Below the pieces are notes generated by a model. That model ran no database searches. It saw nothing but the letters and a program-made list of their open reading frames with translations, and was not told the origin of the DNA. Positions 7,490 to 17,119 of a DNA stretch of 45,745 bases are shown here, piece by piece (the first letter of the stretch is position 1; every line of letters starts with the position of its first letter). The stretch lies in contig NZ_BPQD01000012.1 of assembly GCF_022179065.1 (NCBI RefSeq), positions 1 through 45,745 on the forward strand. The letters are read 5' to 3'. The stretch is from Methylobacterium adhaesivum (GTDB lineage: Bacteria; Pseudomonadota; Alphaproteobacteria; Rhizobiales; Beijerinckiaceae). A program made the position numbers and the translations under genes.

Positions 7490-8725
7490 TCAGCCCACCA
7501 CCGGGTCCTTCTTCCGGGGCAGGGCGTCGATGAGCGCCCGGTCGATTCCCGTATGAGCCGCCACCAGGGCGTGGGGGGTGAGGGCGAGCCACTGGCGCAG
7601 GGAGATGTCGGCGTAGGTCGGCGTGCGAAACATCTCCAGGAAGGTGAGGGGCCCAGAGCCGGTGTTCTCGATGTAGTGGCCCATGGCGAAGGGCACGTAG
7701 CCGACGTCGCCGGCGCGGTAATCGAAGGTGCGCGCCTTCGATTCGGAGCCGAACACGGTCATGCGCCCCTCCCCCGCGATGTAGAACTGCCACTCGTCGC
7801 CGTTGGGGTGCCAGTGCAGCTCGCGCATGGCGCCGGGCTCGAGCTCGACGAGGGCCGCCGCGATGGTCTTCGAGGCGGGAAAGATCGTCGAATCCGTGAT
7901 CCGCACGGTGCCGCCCTTGGTGCGGATCGGCTCCTGGGCCAGCATCCGGTGGCTGAAGGTCTCGGGGATGGGGCCGGCGCCACCCATCTTGTCCCCCGCG
8001 AGCGGCCCCGGCATCGGAGCGGGGAAGATGTAGAGTTCCTTCTCCGGGATATGCGCGAAGGCGCTCTCGGGCAGCCCGAAATTCTTGGCGAGCACGTCCT
8101 TCGGCGTGTGGGCGAGCCAGTCGGTGAGCAGGAAGGTCGAATCCTCCGAGAAGGCGCCGTCGTCGAACACGAGGAGGAATTCGCAGCCGTCGACGCCGTC
8201 GCTCTCCAGGGCCTGGATCGAGTGGGGGATGCCGGAGGGGAAGTACCAGAGGTCGCCGGGGCCGACATCGTCGGCGAAGGTACGCCCTTGCGCGTCGATG
8301 GCGGTGATGCGGGCGCGGCCCTGAAGCATGTAGGACCACTCCGCCTCCTTGTGCCAATGCATCTCGCGCACGACGCCGGCCTTGAGGCGCATGTTCACCC
8401 CCGCCATGGCCTTCGAGACCGGCAGTTCGCGGATCGTGGTCTGCCGGGCCCAGCCGCCCTCCTCCAGGCGCATGTGGCTGTCGGCGAACGACCATTTGAG
8501 GTTGGGCATGGTGCCATGGTCGGTCTTCGGCGGCCGCACCGTGAACGGGTCCTGCGCCTCGCGCGCCGGGTTGCGCGGGCCGATGATCGGGGCGCCGTCC
8601 GTCCCGCGTTCCGGGACGACGCCGCCCGGGGGGACAGCCTGGCCGGCGGCGCGGGCGGCCGACCCCATCAGGGCGCCCCCGGCGGTGGCGGCGGCGATGA
8701 GGCTGCGGCGGGAGAGATCGGTCAT
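7490..8725 (-). CDS. oxdC: Tat-exported bicupin oxalate decarboxylase
   Basis: 411 residues. The N-terminus has a twin-arginine signal ([21 protein letters not shown], cleavage near AARA), so the enzyme is probably folded and exported with its Mn. Both cupin domains carry Mn-binding motifs, [15 protein letters not shown] and [19 protein letters not shown]. Similarity to Bacillus OxdC runs the whole length, including [23 protein letters not shown] and [18 protein letters not shown]. The flexible lid, SENS in Bacillus, is SEDS here. It keeps the glutamate (E194) needed for decarboxylation rather than oxidation, so conversion of oxalate to formate plus CO2 is expected. Formate would feed methylotrophic C1 metabolism. 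Confidence 0.92.
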   Translation of the reverse strand: MTDLSRRSLIAAATAGGALMGSAARAAGQAVPPGGVVPERGTDGAPIIGPRNPAREAQDPFTVRPPKTDHGTMPNLKWSFADSHMRLEEGGWARQTTIRELPVSKAMAGVNMRLKAGVVREMHWHKEAEWSYMLQGRARITAIDAQGRTFADDVGPGDLWYFPSGIPHSIQALESDGVDGCEFLLVFDDGAFSEDSTFLLTDWLAHTPKDVLAKNFGLPESAFAHIPEKELYIFPAPMPGPLAGDKMGGAGPIPETFSHRMLAQEPIRTKGGTVRITDSTIFPASKTIAAALVELEPGAMRELHWHPNGDEWQFYIAGEGRMTVFGSESKARTFDYRAGDVGYVPFAMGHYIENTGSGPLTFLEMFRTPTYADISLRQWLALTPHALVAAHTGIDRALIDALPRKKDPVVG

Positions 8726-8919
8726 CGGGGGCTCGCTCGAAGGCTCGGTGTGGGAGATCGAGACCGGAATCGGCCTGGGGCGCCCGTCGCGCTCCGACGG
8801 GGCGGCTCGGATCCCCGGTGGGGCTCGGGGATCTAGCGGCGCTTGGGGCTCCGGCCGGGCAATGGCCCGGACCGGGGCCGTGTTCCGATTCGGCGATCAC
8901 GGTTTCGCGCGGGGTCATT

Positions 8920-8955
8920 CCAAATCCGGTCGATCCCTTCGGGATGCCGATTTGG
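8920..8955. repeat. Intergenic hairpin
   Basis: CCAAATC (8920-8926) pairs with GATTTGG (8949-8955), and inside it ATCCC pairs with GGGAT around a TTC loop. It is the main structure seen in the 294-bp gap 8726-9019 between two leftward genes; no gene was found there. Confidence 0.6.
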
Positions 8956-9019
8956 GCTTCGCTCAAGCACCGCGCGGGCCTCGTGATCCAGCGACCGCTT
9001 GGATCAAGCGGATGCCGGA

Positions 9020-10027
9020 TCAGCCCCCTAAGCTGCTTCGCCCAAAGCACTGGTCCCAGGCCGGCGGCATCCGGTCGAAGCCCGGCAGGGCGGTTGCCCG
9101 GTGCACCCCGAGGGCGACGGCCCGCGCGAGCGTCCGGGCGGCGGCGTCGCCGAGGCGGGCGAGGTCGGCGATGGGATCGGAGAGGGGAACCCGGCCCGTC
9201 GCCACGGCGAAGACCACGTCGCCGTCCAACGGCGTGTGCACGGGGTGGATCGCGCGGGACAGGCCGTCCTGGGCCATCACGGCGAGGCGCTGGGCCTGGG
9301 CCTTCGTCAGGACCGCATCGGTGGCGACGATCGCCAGGGTCGTGCTGGCGCCCGCCAGCCCCTTGCGCGGCCAGTCGAACGCCTTCTCCGGCATGGTCCT
9401 CGGAAACCCCAATCCCCCGAACTCGTCGCCGACCTCGTAGGGCGCGGCCCAGAAGTTCGCCCCCTCCCCCACGGTCACCCGGCCAAAGGCGTTGACGGCG
9501 GCGAGGGCCCCGACCCGCGCGGCCACGCCCGGCACTGGCGCCGCGGCCGAGCCGAGCCCGCCCTTGAGGTTGGCGGTGCTCGCCCCCGTGCCGGCCCCGA
9601 CGGAGCCGAGGGCGAAGGCGCGGTCCGCCGCCCGCGCCGCCGCGTAGCCCAGATCCCGGTAGGGCGGGAACCGGCCCCAATCCTTGTCGCCTCCGTTGAG
9701 GAGGTCGAACAGCACGGCGCAGGGGACGATAGGCACCCGGGCCGGCCCAACGGGAAAGCCGCGCCCGGCCTCCGCCAGGGCCGCCATCACGCCCGCCGCC
9801 GCGTCGAGGCCGAAGGCGGAGCCGCCCGAGAGCACGAGCGCATCGATGCGCTCCACCGTGCGCTCGGGGGCGAGGAGATCGGTCTCGCGGGTCCCCGGGC
9901 CGCCGCCGCGGACATCGACGCCGGCCACGGCGGGTTCGTCGAAGATCAGGGCGGTGACGCCGCTGCCGAGGCGAAGGTCCTGGGCGTGGCCGACCCGCAG
10001 GCCGGGAATGTCGGTGATGCGGCTCAC
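9020..10027 (-). CDS. P1/S58-family peptidase (DmpA/BapA-like)
   Basis: 335 residues from a GTG at 10027 with GAAGG upstream. The family consists of self-processing N-terminal nucleophile enzymes with aminopeptidase or beta-peptidyl activity. Family features are ITDIPGLRVGHAQD, DVRGGGPGTRETDLL, LVLSGGSAFGLDAAAGVM, SVGAGTGAS-type loops and IVATDAVLTKAQAQRLA near the expected processing region, followed by HTPLDGDVVFAVATG. The precise catalytic Ser cannot be fixed by eye. No signal peptide is seen with this start. An upstream ATG (10129) would add an Arg/Ala-rich extension that looks non-coding. Confidence 0.85.
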   Translation of the reverse strand: MSRITDIPGLRVGHAQDLRLGSGVTALIFDEPAVAGVDVRGGGPGTRETDLLAPERTVERIDALVLSGGSAFGLDAAAGVMAALAEAGRGFPVGPARVPIVPCAVLFDLLNGGDKDWGRFPPYRDLGYAAARAADRAFALGSVGAGTGASTANLKGGLGSAAAPVPGVAARVGALAAVNAFGRVTVGEGANFWAAPYEVGDEFGGLGFPRTMPEKAFDWPRKGLAGASTTLAIVATDAVLTKAQAQRLAVMAQDGLSRAIHPVHTPLDGDVVFAVATGRVPLSDPIADLARLGDAAARTLARAVALGVHRATALPGFDRMPPAWDQCFGRSSLGG

Positions 10028-10149
10028 GGGTGCACCTTCGGGTTGGCGAATGCGAAGGCGCGAAGGTCGCATGGCGGGTGCCCTCCGGGCGAGGGCGGGC
10101 GCCGATATCGGCCGGGACCGCGAGGGCATCGTCCCGAACGGTTAGCGTC

Positions 10150-10218
10150 CGTCTTTCGGGAAAGACGATGCAACATCAGGGACTTCAGGGCACCGTCCCA
10201 AATCCGTTCTTCGGAACG
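10150..10218. repeat. Two small hairpins in the 290-bp gap
   Basis: CGTCTTTC/GAAAGACG (10150-10157 and 10160-10167) and a UUCG-tetraloop type hairpin CGTTC-TTCG-GAACG (10205-10218). They lie between divergent peptidase and methyltransferase starts. No gene is seen in the gap 10028-10317. Confidence 0.55.
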
Positions 10219-10317
10219 ATGCCCTAGGCGGCCCCCGACACAACCGTTAGAGCGGAGCGCACCGCCTCGTTCACCCTCATGCGCCACACGAGACGCCCGG
10301 CGCCTTCGGAGTTCAGC

Positions 10318-11847
10318 ATGACCACATGGACGGCAGGCTACGTCGCCGATATCGGCTACACCCACGGCTTCTATCGTGAGCTGACCCCGGCCCTGCTGGA
10401 CTTCGTGATGCTGACCCGAGGGCAGCGCGGACCGGATTTCTCCGGACGCCTCGCCTATTGCGAGCTCGGCTGCGGCCAGGGCCTCTCGACCAACCTCCTG
10501 GCGGCGGCCAACCCGACCATCGAGTTCCACGCCACGGACTTCAACCCGTCCCAGATCGCCGGCGCCCGGGCGCTGGCGGCAGAGGCCGGCACCCCGAACG
10601 TCCACTTCTACGACCACAGCTTTTCGGAGTTCCTCCACGAGCCCGCCCTGCCGGCGGCCTTCGACGTCGTCGCGCTGCACGGCATCTACAGTTGGATCAG
10701 CCCGGAGAACCGGGCCCACATCGTCGAGTTCCTCCGCCGCCGCCTCAAGCCCGGCGGGGTCGTCTACATCAGCTACAACACCCTGCCGGGCTGGGCGGCG
10801 GCGATGCCCCTGCGCCGCCTGCTGACCGACCACGCCGGCACCCGCACGGGCCCGATCCTCCCGCGCATCGACGAGGCCGTGGCCTTCGCCGAATCCCTGC
10901 GGACGGCCAAGGCCGCGTACTTCACCCAGAATCCGGCGCTCGCCCCGCGCTTCGACAAGCTCAAGGGCCTGCCGCGCAGCTACCTCGCGCACGAGTACTT
11001 CAATCGGGACTGGACGCCGTTCTATTTCGCCGACGTCGCGGCGGACCTCGCCGAGGCCAAGCTCACCTTCGTGGGCTCGGCCGCCCTGCTGGAGGGGGTG
11101 GACGCCATCAACCTCAACGCCGAGCAGCAATCGATCCTGAAAGCCTGCGCCGATCCCGTGCGGCGTGAGACCCTGCGGGACTACATGGTCAACCAGCAGT
11201 TCCGCCGCGACGTCTACGTCAAGGGCGCCCTGCCCCACACGGTGCCGTCCTCCCGCGCCGCCTGGACCGCCTTGCGCTTCGCCCTCTCGACGCCCCGCAC
11301 CGAGGTGCCCCTGAAGGTGCAGGGCAGCCTCGGCGAGGCGCAGCTGCAGGAAGAGGTCTACAGCCCGATCCTCGACGTGCTGGCCAAGGGTCCGGCCACC
11401 GTGCAGGCGATCTTCACCGACCCCGCCGTGAAGGCCCTCGACTGGGGCAAGCTCATGGAGGCCTTCGGCATCCTCGTCGGCTCGGGCCACGTCCAGCCCT
11501 GCCCGTCGGGCAAGGACGACGCGGCGCGCCTGAAGCGCACCCGGGCCTTCAACGCCGCCGTGATGCGGCGGGCCGAGGCCGCGGAGGAGATCCAGTTCCT
11601 CGCCTCGCCGGTGACCGGCAGCGGCGTGCCGGCCGACCGCATGGCGCAGCTGTTCCTCGCGGCACAAGCGAGCGGGGCCGATCCGGTGCAGCGGGCCTGG
11701 GCCGTGCTGCAGGCGCAAGGGCAGCGCCTCGTCAAGGACGGCAAGCCGCTGGACGGCGCCGAGGCCAACCTCGCCGACCTGCGCGAGCGTTACGACACGT
11801 TCGTGAAGACCCGCCTGCCGGTTCTGCGCCAGCTCGGGATCGCGTGA
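10318..11847 (+). CDS. SAM-dependent methyltransferase with C-terminal regulatory domain
   Basis: 509 residues. The N-terminal Rossmann methyltransferase has motif I CELGCGQGLSTNLLAA, an acidic loop HATDFNPSQI and RLKPGGVVYISYNTLPGW. The middle and C-terminal parts match the so-called methyltransferase regulatory domain found with it in proteobacteria (EYFNRDWTPFYFADVAADLAEAKLTFVGSA; LRDYMVNQQFRRDVYVKG). The substrate is unknown; relatives are often near surface-polysaccharide or secretion genes, but no such link is visible here. The start ATG at 10318 has GGAG upstream. It is convergent with rarD, 34 bp away. Confidence 0.82.
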   Translation: MTTWTAGYVADIGYTHGFYRELTPALLDFVMLTRGQRGPDFSGRLAYCELGCGQGLSTNLLAAANPTIEFHATDFNPSQIAGARALAAEAGTPNVHFYDHSFSEFLHEPALPAAFDVVALHGIYSWISPENRAHIVEFLRRRLKPGGVVYISYNTLPGWAAAMPLRRLLTDHAGTRTGPILPRIDEAVAFAESLRTAKAAYFTQNPALAPRFDKLKGLPRSYLAHEYFNRDWTPFYFADVAADLAEAKLTFVGSAALLEGVDAINLNAEQQSILKACADPVRRETLRDYMVNQQFRRDVYVKGALPHTVPSSRAAWTALRFALSTPRTEVPLKVQGSLGEAQLQEEVYSPILDVLAKGPATVQAIFTDPAVKALDWGKLMEAFGILVGSGHVQPCPSGKDDAARLKRTRAFNAAVMRRAEAAEEIQFLASPVTGSGVPADRMAQLFLAAQASGADPVQRAWAVLQAQGQRLVKDGKPLDGAEANLADLRERYDTFVKTRLPVLRQLGIA

Positions 11848-11881
11848 CGGCGCCGGCCTTCGCCGAGACGTCGCGGGCGGG

Positions 11882-12739
11882 TCAGGCCGCCCGCGACCGG
11901 CGCGCCGCGCGGAACGCGTCCGCCGCGTAGAGGGCCAGCGCCAGCCAGATCAGGCCGAACATCGCCAGGCGGTGCGGCTCCAGGCGCTCGCCGTAGGCGG
12001 CGACGCTGAGCACGAGGAGGCAGCTCGGGGCGAGGTACTGCATCAGCCCGAGGGTCGCCAGGGTCAGGCGCTCGGCGGCTGCCGCGAACCAGATCAGCGG
12101 CAGGGCGGTGGTGACGCCCGTGAGCACGAGGAGCCCGGCCCGCGCGGGATCGCCCATCACCACGGGCGGCGCGAACAGGACGAGGTGGCCCAGGGCCACG
12201 GGCAGGAGCAGGGCGGTCTCGGCGGCGAACCCCACCATGGCATCGACCCCCACCACCTTGCGCACGAGGCCGTAGAGGGCGAAGCTCGCGGCGAGGGCCA
12301 GGGACAGCCACGGCAGGGTGCCGGCCAGCACCACCGCCAGGAGCACCGCCCCGGCGGCGAGGGCCACGGCGGCGGCCTGAACCGGGCGCAGGCGCTCGCC
12401 CAGCACCACGGCGCCGAGCACCACGCTCACCAGCGGGTTGATGAAGTAGCCGAGGCTGGCGTCGAGCATGTGCCCGGACTGCACGGCGCGCAGGTAGAGC
12501 AGCCAGTTCACTCCGATGAGGCCGGCCGAGAGCGCGAGCAGCCCGTGGCGGGGCCGCAGCGGGAACGGGCTGCGGATGCGGCGGCGCAGGGCCACGAGGA
12601 GCCCGGCCACGAGGACGGCCGACCAGACGATGCGGTGCGCCAGGATGCTGGTGGCCGGCACCGCGTCGAGGAGCCGGAAATGCACGGGGACGACGAGGCC
12701 CCAGCTGAGATAAGCGCCGAGCGCGTAGATCAGGCCCAA
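11882..12739 (-). CDS. rarD: RarD-type EamA/DMT permease
   Basis: 285 residues with about ten hydrophobic membrane segments. The N-terminus LGLIYALGAYLSWGLVVPVHFRLL and the motifs ILAHRIVWS, NWLLYLRAV, LGYFINPLVSVVLGAVVLGERL and LGLMQYLAPSC are typical of RarD. A TTG start at 12739 is preferred: GAGGGAG lies about 6 bp upstream and the membrane helix then begins at once. An upstream ATG would run through the neighbouring gene. The substrate of RarD proteins is not firmly known (drug/metabolite transporter superfamily). Confidence 0.88.
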   Translation of the reverse strand: MGLIYALGAYLSWGLVVPVHFRLLDAVPATSILAHRIVWSAVLVAGLLVALRRRIRSPFPLRPRHGLLALSAGLIGVNWLLYLRAVQSGHMLDASLGYFINPLVSVVLGAVVLGERLRPVQAAAVALAAGAVLLAVVLAGTLPWLSLALAASFALYGLVRKVVGVDAMVGFAAETALLLPVALGHLVLFAPPVVMGDPARAGLLVLTGVTTALPLIWFAAAAERLTLATLGLMQYLAPSCLLVLSVAAYGERLEPHRLAMFGLIWLALALYAADAFRAARRSRAA

Positions 12740-12792
12740 ACGGTCGCTCCCTCGCGGGCCGTCCCGCGGGCGGGGCTTGTAGCAGAGCCGGA

Positions 12793-13110
12793 TCAGCGCG
12801 TCCGCGACAGGGTCACCGCCGGATCGCCGCGCATGAGGGCGTTGAGGCGCTCGGTGTCGAAGCCCTCCACCGCCTTGCGGGCGGCCTTGGCCTTGGCCGG
12901 AGCGGGCGCCTCGGCGAGCGCGGCCACGATCGGCGAGGCCGGGGCGAGGGAGCCCGTCGCGGCGGGATCGGCCAGCGCCGGGGCGGCCGGGGCGGGCACC
13001 GGGGCCGCCACCCGTGCCGGATGGCCGAGGCGGTCGACGCAGGTGAAGCCGATGATCGTCAGGCTGACCCCGAACAGGCCAGCCGTCATGAGGGAACGCA
13101 GGATACGCAC
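12793..13110 (-). CDS. Small membrane-anchored Ala/Pro-rich protein
   Basis: 105 residues with one N-terminal hydrophobic segment (LMTAGLFGVSLTIIGFTCV). A low-complexity Ala/Pro linker follows, and the short C-terminal stretch RKAVEGFDTERLNALMRGDPAVTLSRTR looks structured. It is probably an inner-membrane or exported protein with no recognised family. It lies 53 bp upstream of rarD on the same strand. Confidence 0.5.
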   Translation of the reverse strand: MRILRSLMTAGLFGVSLTIIGFTCVDRLGHPARVAAPVPAPAAPALADPAATGSLAPASPIVAALAEAPAPAKAKAARKAVEGFDTERLNALMRGDPAVTLSRTR

Positions 13111-13221
13111 GGGAACGCACTTCCAAGATACGCAAGGAACGTGGACCGCAACAGCTTTAGCGCAGAGCCGTTAACGAACCGCACGGCGCGGTCCGCGCCG
13201 CCGTTTTCCCGAGGAGTCCCC

Positions 13222-13398
13222 ATGGCCACCGATCCCGACGCCACGGTCACCGCCAGCGACAGCGCGTTCATCCAGGGGCGCAACGCCCGCCTCTACGGCA
13301 AGCCCGCCGATGCCTGCCCCTACCCGGAGGGCTCGGGCGACCGGCAGGCCTGGCTCCAGGCCTGGGAGGAGGCCGGCGCGCCGGAAGCCGAGGGCTGA
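13222..13398 (+). CDS. Rmf/CrpP-fold small protein
   Basis: 58 residues. F16-IQGRNARLYGKPADACPY followed by RQAWLQAWEEA matches the compact fold of ribosome modulation factor and its alphaproteobacterial relatives (G-R-x-A ... C-P-Y ... W-L-x-A-W). C32-P-Y is the signature. Enterobacterial Rmf dimerises ribosomes in stationary phase; whether this member binds ribosomes is unknown. A GAGGAG ribosome site is 9 bp upstream of the ATG at 13222. Confidence 0.72.
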   Translation: MATDPDATVTASDSAFIQGRNARLYGKPADACPYPEGSGDRQAWLQAWEEAGAPEAEG

Positions 13399-13410
13399 GT
13401 GTCTCTCCCG

Positions 13411-13465
13411 AAACGCCCGCTGCGCCGCTATGCCCTGGGCGAGAACCGGCGGAGATCGGGCGTTT
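13411..13465. repeat. 9-bp inverted repeat flanking a 37-nt loop
   Basis: AAACGCCCG (13411-13419) is complementary to CGGGCGTTT (13457-13465). It lies between the Rmf-like gene and aapJ and may form a weak terminator or leader structure. Confidence 0.4.
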
Positions 13466-13520
13466 TGTGAGGCACTCTGACGGTTCGCTCCGCCGGGCGT
13501 CGCTGATAGAAGGCCCCCGG

Positions 13521-14597
13521 ATGGACACCCGATCGCGGAGACGGATGCGCGTGGTTCGACCCAAGGCGGGCCTGCTCCTGGCCCTCGCACTCCCGGCCCT
13601 CGCGCTCCTCGCGCCCCTCCCCGCCCGGGCCGCCCCGGCACCGGCCGAGCGCACCCTGGCGGACATCAAGGCGCGCGGGCACCTCGTCTGCGGCGTCAGC
13701 CCCGGCGTGGCGGGCTTCAGCGTGCCCGACGGCCAGGGCCGCTGGACCGGCCTCGACGTCGATTTCTGCCGGGCGCTCGCGGCCGCCATCTTCGACAACC
13801 CGGAGGCGGTGCGCTTCATCCCGCAATCCTCGGCCGCGCGCTTCACCGCCCTGCAATCGGGCGAGATCGACGTGCTCGCCCGCAACACCACCTGGACCCT
13901 GTCCCGCGACACGGCGGCCATGAACTTTCCGGCCATTACCTTCTACGACGGGCAAGGGTTTCTCGTCCGCAAGGCCCTGAACATCACGGAGGTCAAGCAA
14001 CTCGACCGGGCGACGATCTGCCTGCAGCAGGGCACCACCACGGAGCTCAACCTCGCCGACTGGTTCCGCACCCGGGGCCTGACCTACCGGGTCGTCACCT
14101 TCGCCAACAGCGAGCAGACGCTCGGCGCCTACGAATCCGGCCGTTGCGACGCCTACTCGACGGACCAGTCCTCCCTCTACGGCGAGCGCCTGAAGACCGC
14201 GCATCCCGACGATCACGTGATCCTGCGTGAGGCCATCTCGAAGGAGCCGTTCGCCCCCGCCGTGCGCCAGGGCGACGACCAGTGGCGCGACATCGTCGCC
14301 TGGACCCACTACGCCATGCTGGACGCCGAGGAGGCCGGGATCGCACAGGACAACGTCGAGCGGATGCACCGCGAGGCCCTGAGCCCCGATGTGAAGCGCA
14401 TCCTCGGCCTCGAAGGCACCTACGGCGAACGCCTGGGGCTCACCGCCGATTGGGCCTTCCGCATCGTCCGCCACGTCGGCAATTACGGCGACAGCTTCGC
14501 CCGCAACCTCGGCGACGCCACCCCCCTGAAGATCCCGCGCGGCCTCAACGCCCAGTGGAACCAGGGCGGTCTGCAGTACGGGCCGCCGATCCGGTGA
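13521..14597 (+). CDS. aapJ: General L-amino-acid ABC transporter, periplasmic binding protein
   Basis: 358 residues and the first gene of a complete aapJQMP set. A long signal peptide (hydrophobic LLLALALPALALLAPLPARA, cleavage near residue 38) precedes a family-3 solute-binding domain: TLADIKARGHLVCGVSPGVAGFSVPD, GLDVDFCRALAAAIF and LQQGTTTELNLADW. It binds a broad range of L-amino acids in the periplasm for uptake. The start at 13521 (ATGGACACC) keeps the signal intact; an ATG at 13545 is an alternative. It is separated from aapQ by 213 bp holding a large hairpin. Confidence 0.94.
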   Translation: MDTRSRRRMRVVRPKAGLLLALALPALALLAPLPARAAPAPAERTLADIKARGHLVCGVSPGVAGFSVPDGQGRWTGLDVDFCRALAAAIFDNPEAVRFIPQSSAARFTALQSGEIDVLARNTTWTLSRDTAAMNFPAITFYDGQGFLVRKALNITEVKQLDRATICLQQGTTTELNLADWFRTRGLTYRVVTFANSEQTLGAYESGRCDAYSTDQSSLYGERLKTAHPDDHVILREAISKEPFAPAVRQGDDQWRDIVAWTHYAMLDAEEAGIAQDNVERMHREALSPDVKRILGLEGTYGERLGLTADWAFRIVRHVGNYGDSFARNLGDATPLKIPRGLNAQWNQGGLQYGPPIR

Positions 14598-14663
14598 GGG
14601 GATGTTTTCGGAACGATCGCGTGCCACGGCGAAACGCAAACGGGTCTGATGGAAGCGCGGGTC

Positions 14664-14755
14664 CCCTCTCCTGGAAGGAGAGGGACAGGGTGAGGTGTGT
14701 GACCTTTCCGGAGAGTTCGCACACCTCACCCCAGCCCTCTCCTTCCAGGAGAGGG
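14664..14755. repeat. Large near-perfect hairpin between aapJ and aapQ
   Basis: Arms of 36 nt (14664-14699 and 14720-14755) match with only three adjacent mismatches around a 20-nt loop. Each arm also contains its own short hairpin (CCCTCTCCT/AGGAGAGGG, 14664-14684), so an alternative cloverleaf is possible. The position just after the binding-protein gene is the classic site of REP-like elements that raise its mRNA level relative to the permeases. Confidence 0.85.
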
Positions 14756-14810
14756 AGCCTGTCGCGCCTCGAACCTGTCGGCCCGATCGTTCGGCGAGGA
14801 ACGGCACGCC

Positions 14811-15977
14811 ATGCCTGATCCCCGCTCCACCCCGCGCTGGCGGGCCCTCGTCGTCCAGGCCGTCCTCGTCCTGGCGCTGGCCGGGCTGGCCTACCTCGCC
14901 GCCGCCAACGCCGCGCAGAAGCTCGCGCGCCAGGGAATCGTCGCCGGGTTCGGCTTCCTCGGGCGCGCCGCCGGGTTCGATATCGGCCAGAGCCTGATGC
15001 CGTACGCGGCCGCGACGGCGACCTATTTCGATGCGTTCCTCGTCGGGCTCCTCAACACCCTGCTGGTGTCAGGGCTCGCCATCGTGCTCTCGACCGCGCT
15101 CGGCTTCGCCATCGGCATCGCCCGGCGCGCGGAGAACCTCCTCGTCCGCGCCTTCGCGGCGGCCTATGTCGAGGTGTTCCGCAACCTGCCGCTCCTGCTC
15201 CAATTACTGGTCTGGTACGTCGCCGTGCGCGTCGCCCTGCCGGCGCCGGACGATCCGGCCGCCTGGGGGCAGGCGGTGTTCCTCAGCCAGCGCGGCCTCT
15301 TCCTCCCGCGCCCGGATTTTTGGGGGTTCGCCGCCCTGGTGCCCCTGGCCTGCGCCGCCGGCCTTTTCGCGACGGGTTTGCTGATCCGCGCGAGCCGCCG
15401 CGCCGTGGCCCTGGGCCAAAAACCCGTGCCTGTGCTGTGGCCCGGCGCCCTCCTCGTCCTCGGCCCGCCGGCGCTCGCCTGGGCCGGCCTCGCGCTCGCG
15501 GGCCATCCCGTGCCCGTGGCGTATCCGGCGCGCGGGCCCTTCGACATCGAGGGCGGGTTGCCCGTGCGGCCGGAATTCGCCGCCCTCCTCATCGGGCTCT
15601 CGACCTACTCGGCCGCCTTCATCGCCGAGATCGTGCGCTCCGGCCTCGACAGCGTGGGGCGCGGCCAACGCGAGGCCGCCGCCGCCCTGTCGCTCAGCGG
15701 CGCCCAAGCCCTGCGCCTCGTGGTGCTGCCGCAGGCCATGCGGGTGATCGTGCCGCCGCTGACGAGCCAATACCTCAACACGACGAAGAACTCGTCGCTG
15801 GCCGTGCTCATCGGCTACCCCGACCTCGTGCACGTGTTCATGGGGACCGTGCTCAACCAGACCAACCAGGCGGTGGAGGTGGTGACCCTCACAATGTGCG
15901 TCTACCTCAGCTTGAGTCTCGCCACGGCCCTTCTGATGAACCGGTACAACGCCCGCGTCGCGGGGGCCCGGCGATGA
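14811..15977 (+). CDS. aapQ: General L-amino-acid ABC transporter permease
   Basis: 388 residues of integral membrane protein. It has the long periplasmic insertion between early and late membrane helices that is typical of AapQ. The ABC permease loop [45 protein letters not shown] contacts the ATPase. It pairs with AapM. A GAGGA ribosome site precedes the ATG at 14811. The stop overlaps the aapM start (ATGA). Confidence 0.94.
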   Translation: MPDPRSTPRWRALVVQAVLVLALAGLAYLAAANAAQKLARQGIVAGFGFLGRAAGFDIGQSLMPYAAATATYFDAFLVGLLNTLLVSGLAIVLSTALGFAIGIARRAENLLVRAFAAAYVEVFRNLPLLLQLLVWYVAVRVALPAPDDPAAWGQAVFLSQRGLFLPRPDFWGFAALVPLACAAGLFATGLLIRASRRAVALGQKPVPVLWPGALLVLGPPALAWAGLALAGHPVPVAYPARGPFDIEGGLPVRPEFAALLIGLSTYSAAFIAEIVRSGLDSVGRGQREAAAALSLSGAQALRLVVLPQAMRVIVPPLTSQYLNTTKNSSLAVLIGYPDLVHVFMGTVLNQTNQAVEVVTLTMCVYLSLSLATALLMNRYNARVAGARR

Positions 15978-17119
15978 GCCTCGAGACCGAGGGTTACGTA
16001 CGCAAAACCCTGATCCCGCCGGCGCCGCCGCCGCGCCGCCTCGGCGGCCCCCTCGCCTGGGTGCGGACGAACCTGTTTCCCGACCTCGCGAACGGCCTCG
16101 TCACCCTGGCGATCCTGGCGTCCCTCGCCTGGCTCGTGCCGGAAGCCCTGCGCTTCCTCGTCCTCGACGCCGTCTGGACCGGGACCTCGGGCGAAGCCTG
16201 CCGCCCGGAGGTGGTGGGCCATCCGGTGGGGGCCTGCTGGGCCTTCATCGGGGAGAAAATCAACTACCTCGCCTACGGCTCTTACCCGGCGGCCGAGCGC
16301 TGGCGGCCGAACCTGTTCTTCGCGCTCCTGGGGCTGGGCGCCGCCTGGATGCTGTGGCTCGACGCCCCGAAGCGGGCCTGGGGCGCGGCCTACCTATTCC
16401 TTGTGTTCCCGGTGCTCGCCTACGCGCTCCTGGCCGGGATGCCGGCGCTTGGCCTCGCATCCGTCGCCACGGGCCTGTGGGGCGGCCTCCTCGTCACCGT
16501 GGTGGTGTCCATGGTCGGCATCGTCGCCTCCCTGCCGCTCGGCATCCTCCTGGCGCTGGGGCGCCGCTCCGACTGGCCGGTGGTGCGCTATGCCTGCATC
16601 GGCTTCATCGAGTTCTGGCGCGGGGTGCCCCTCATCACCGTGCTGTTCATGGCCAACGTGATGCTGCCCCTGTTCCTGCCCGGCGACCTCACCGTGGACC
16701 GGCTGGTGCGGCCGCTCGTCGGCATCGCGCTGTTCGCCTCCGCCTACATGGCCGAGGTGGTGCGCGGCGGCCTCCAGGCGATCCCGCCGGGGCAGATGCG
16801 GGCCGCCCTGGCCCTCGGCCTCACGCCCCTCCAGGCCACGCGCGCCGTGGTGTTGCCCCAGGCTCTGAAGATCGTGGTGCCGGGCATCGTCAACACCCTC
16901 ATCGGCCTGTTCAAGGACACGACGCTGGTCTCCATCGTCGGCATCGCCGACTTCATCCGCGTGCTCGAGGCCGCCCGCGCCGATCCGCGCTGGTCGGCCC
17001 CCGCCGTGCCCGTGACGGCCTACGCCTTCGCGGCCCTGTTCTATTTCGCGGTCTGCTTCTCCATGGCCCGCTACGCCGGCTTCATCGAGCGGCGCCTCGC
17101 GGCGGGGGATGCGCGATGA
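15974..17119 (+). CDS. aapM: General L-amino-acid ABC transporter permease
   Basis: 381 residues, the partner permease of AapQ. The ATPase-coupling loop is [45 protein letters not shown], and [15 protein letters not shown] follows near the end as usual. The ATG at 15974 overlaps the aapQ stop, and the stop overlaps the aapP start, so translation is coupled. Confidence 0.94.
   Translation: MSLETEGYVRKTLIPPAPPPRRLGGPLAWVRTNLFPDLANGLVTLAILASLAWLVPEALRFLVLDAVWTGTSGEACRPEVVGHPVGACWAFIGEKINYLAYGSYPAAERWRPNLFFALLGLGAAWMLWLDAPKRAWGAAYLFLVFPVLAYALLAGMPALGLASVATGLWGGLLVTVVVSMVGIVASLPLGILLALGRRSDWPVVRYACIGFIEFWRGVPLITVLFMANVMLPLFLPGDLTVDRLVRPLVGIALFASAYMAEVVRGGLQAIPPGQMRAALALGLTPLQATRAVVLPQALKIVVPGIVNTLIGLFKDTTLVSIVGIADFIRVLEAARADPRWSAPAVPVTAYAFAALFYFAVCFSMARYAGFIERRLAAGDAR

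Noticed and set aside
7446-9680. Long leftward open frame across the oxalate decarboxylase and peptidase genes
   Set aside because: It overlaps two clearly recognised genes in a different frame and has no family features.
12740-13135. ATG-started, longer RarD
   Set aside because: It would run through the adjacent small membrane-protein gene; TTG at 12739 has a good ribosome site and fits the family N-terminus.
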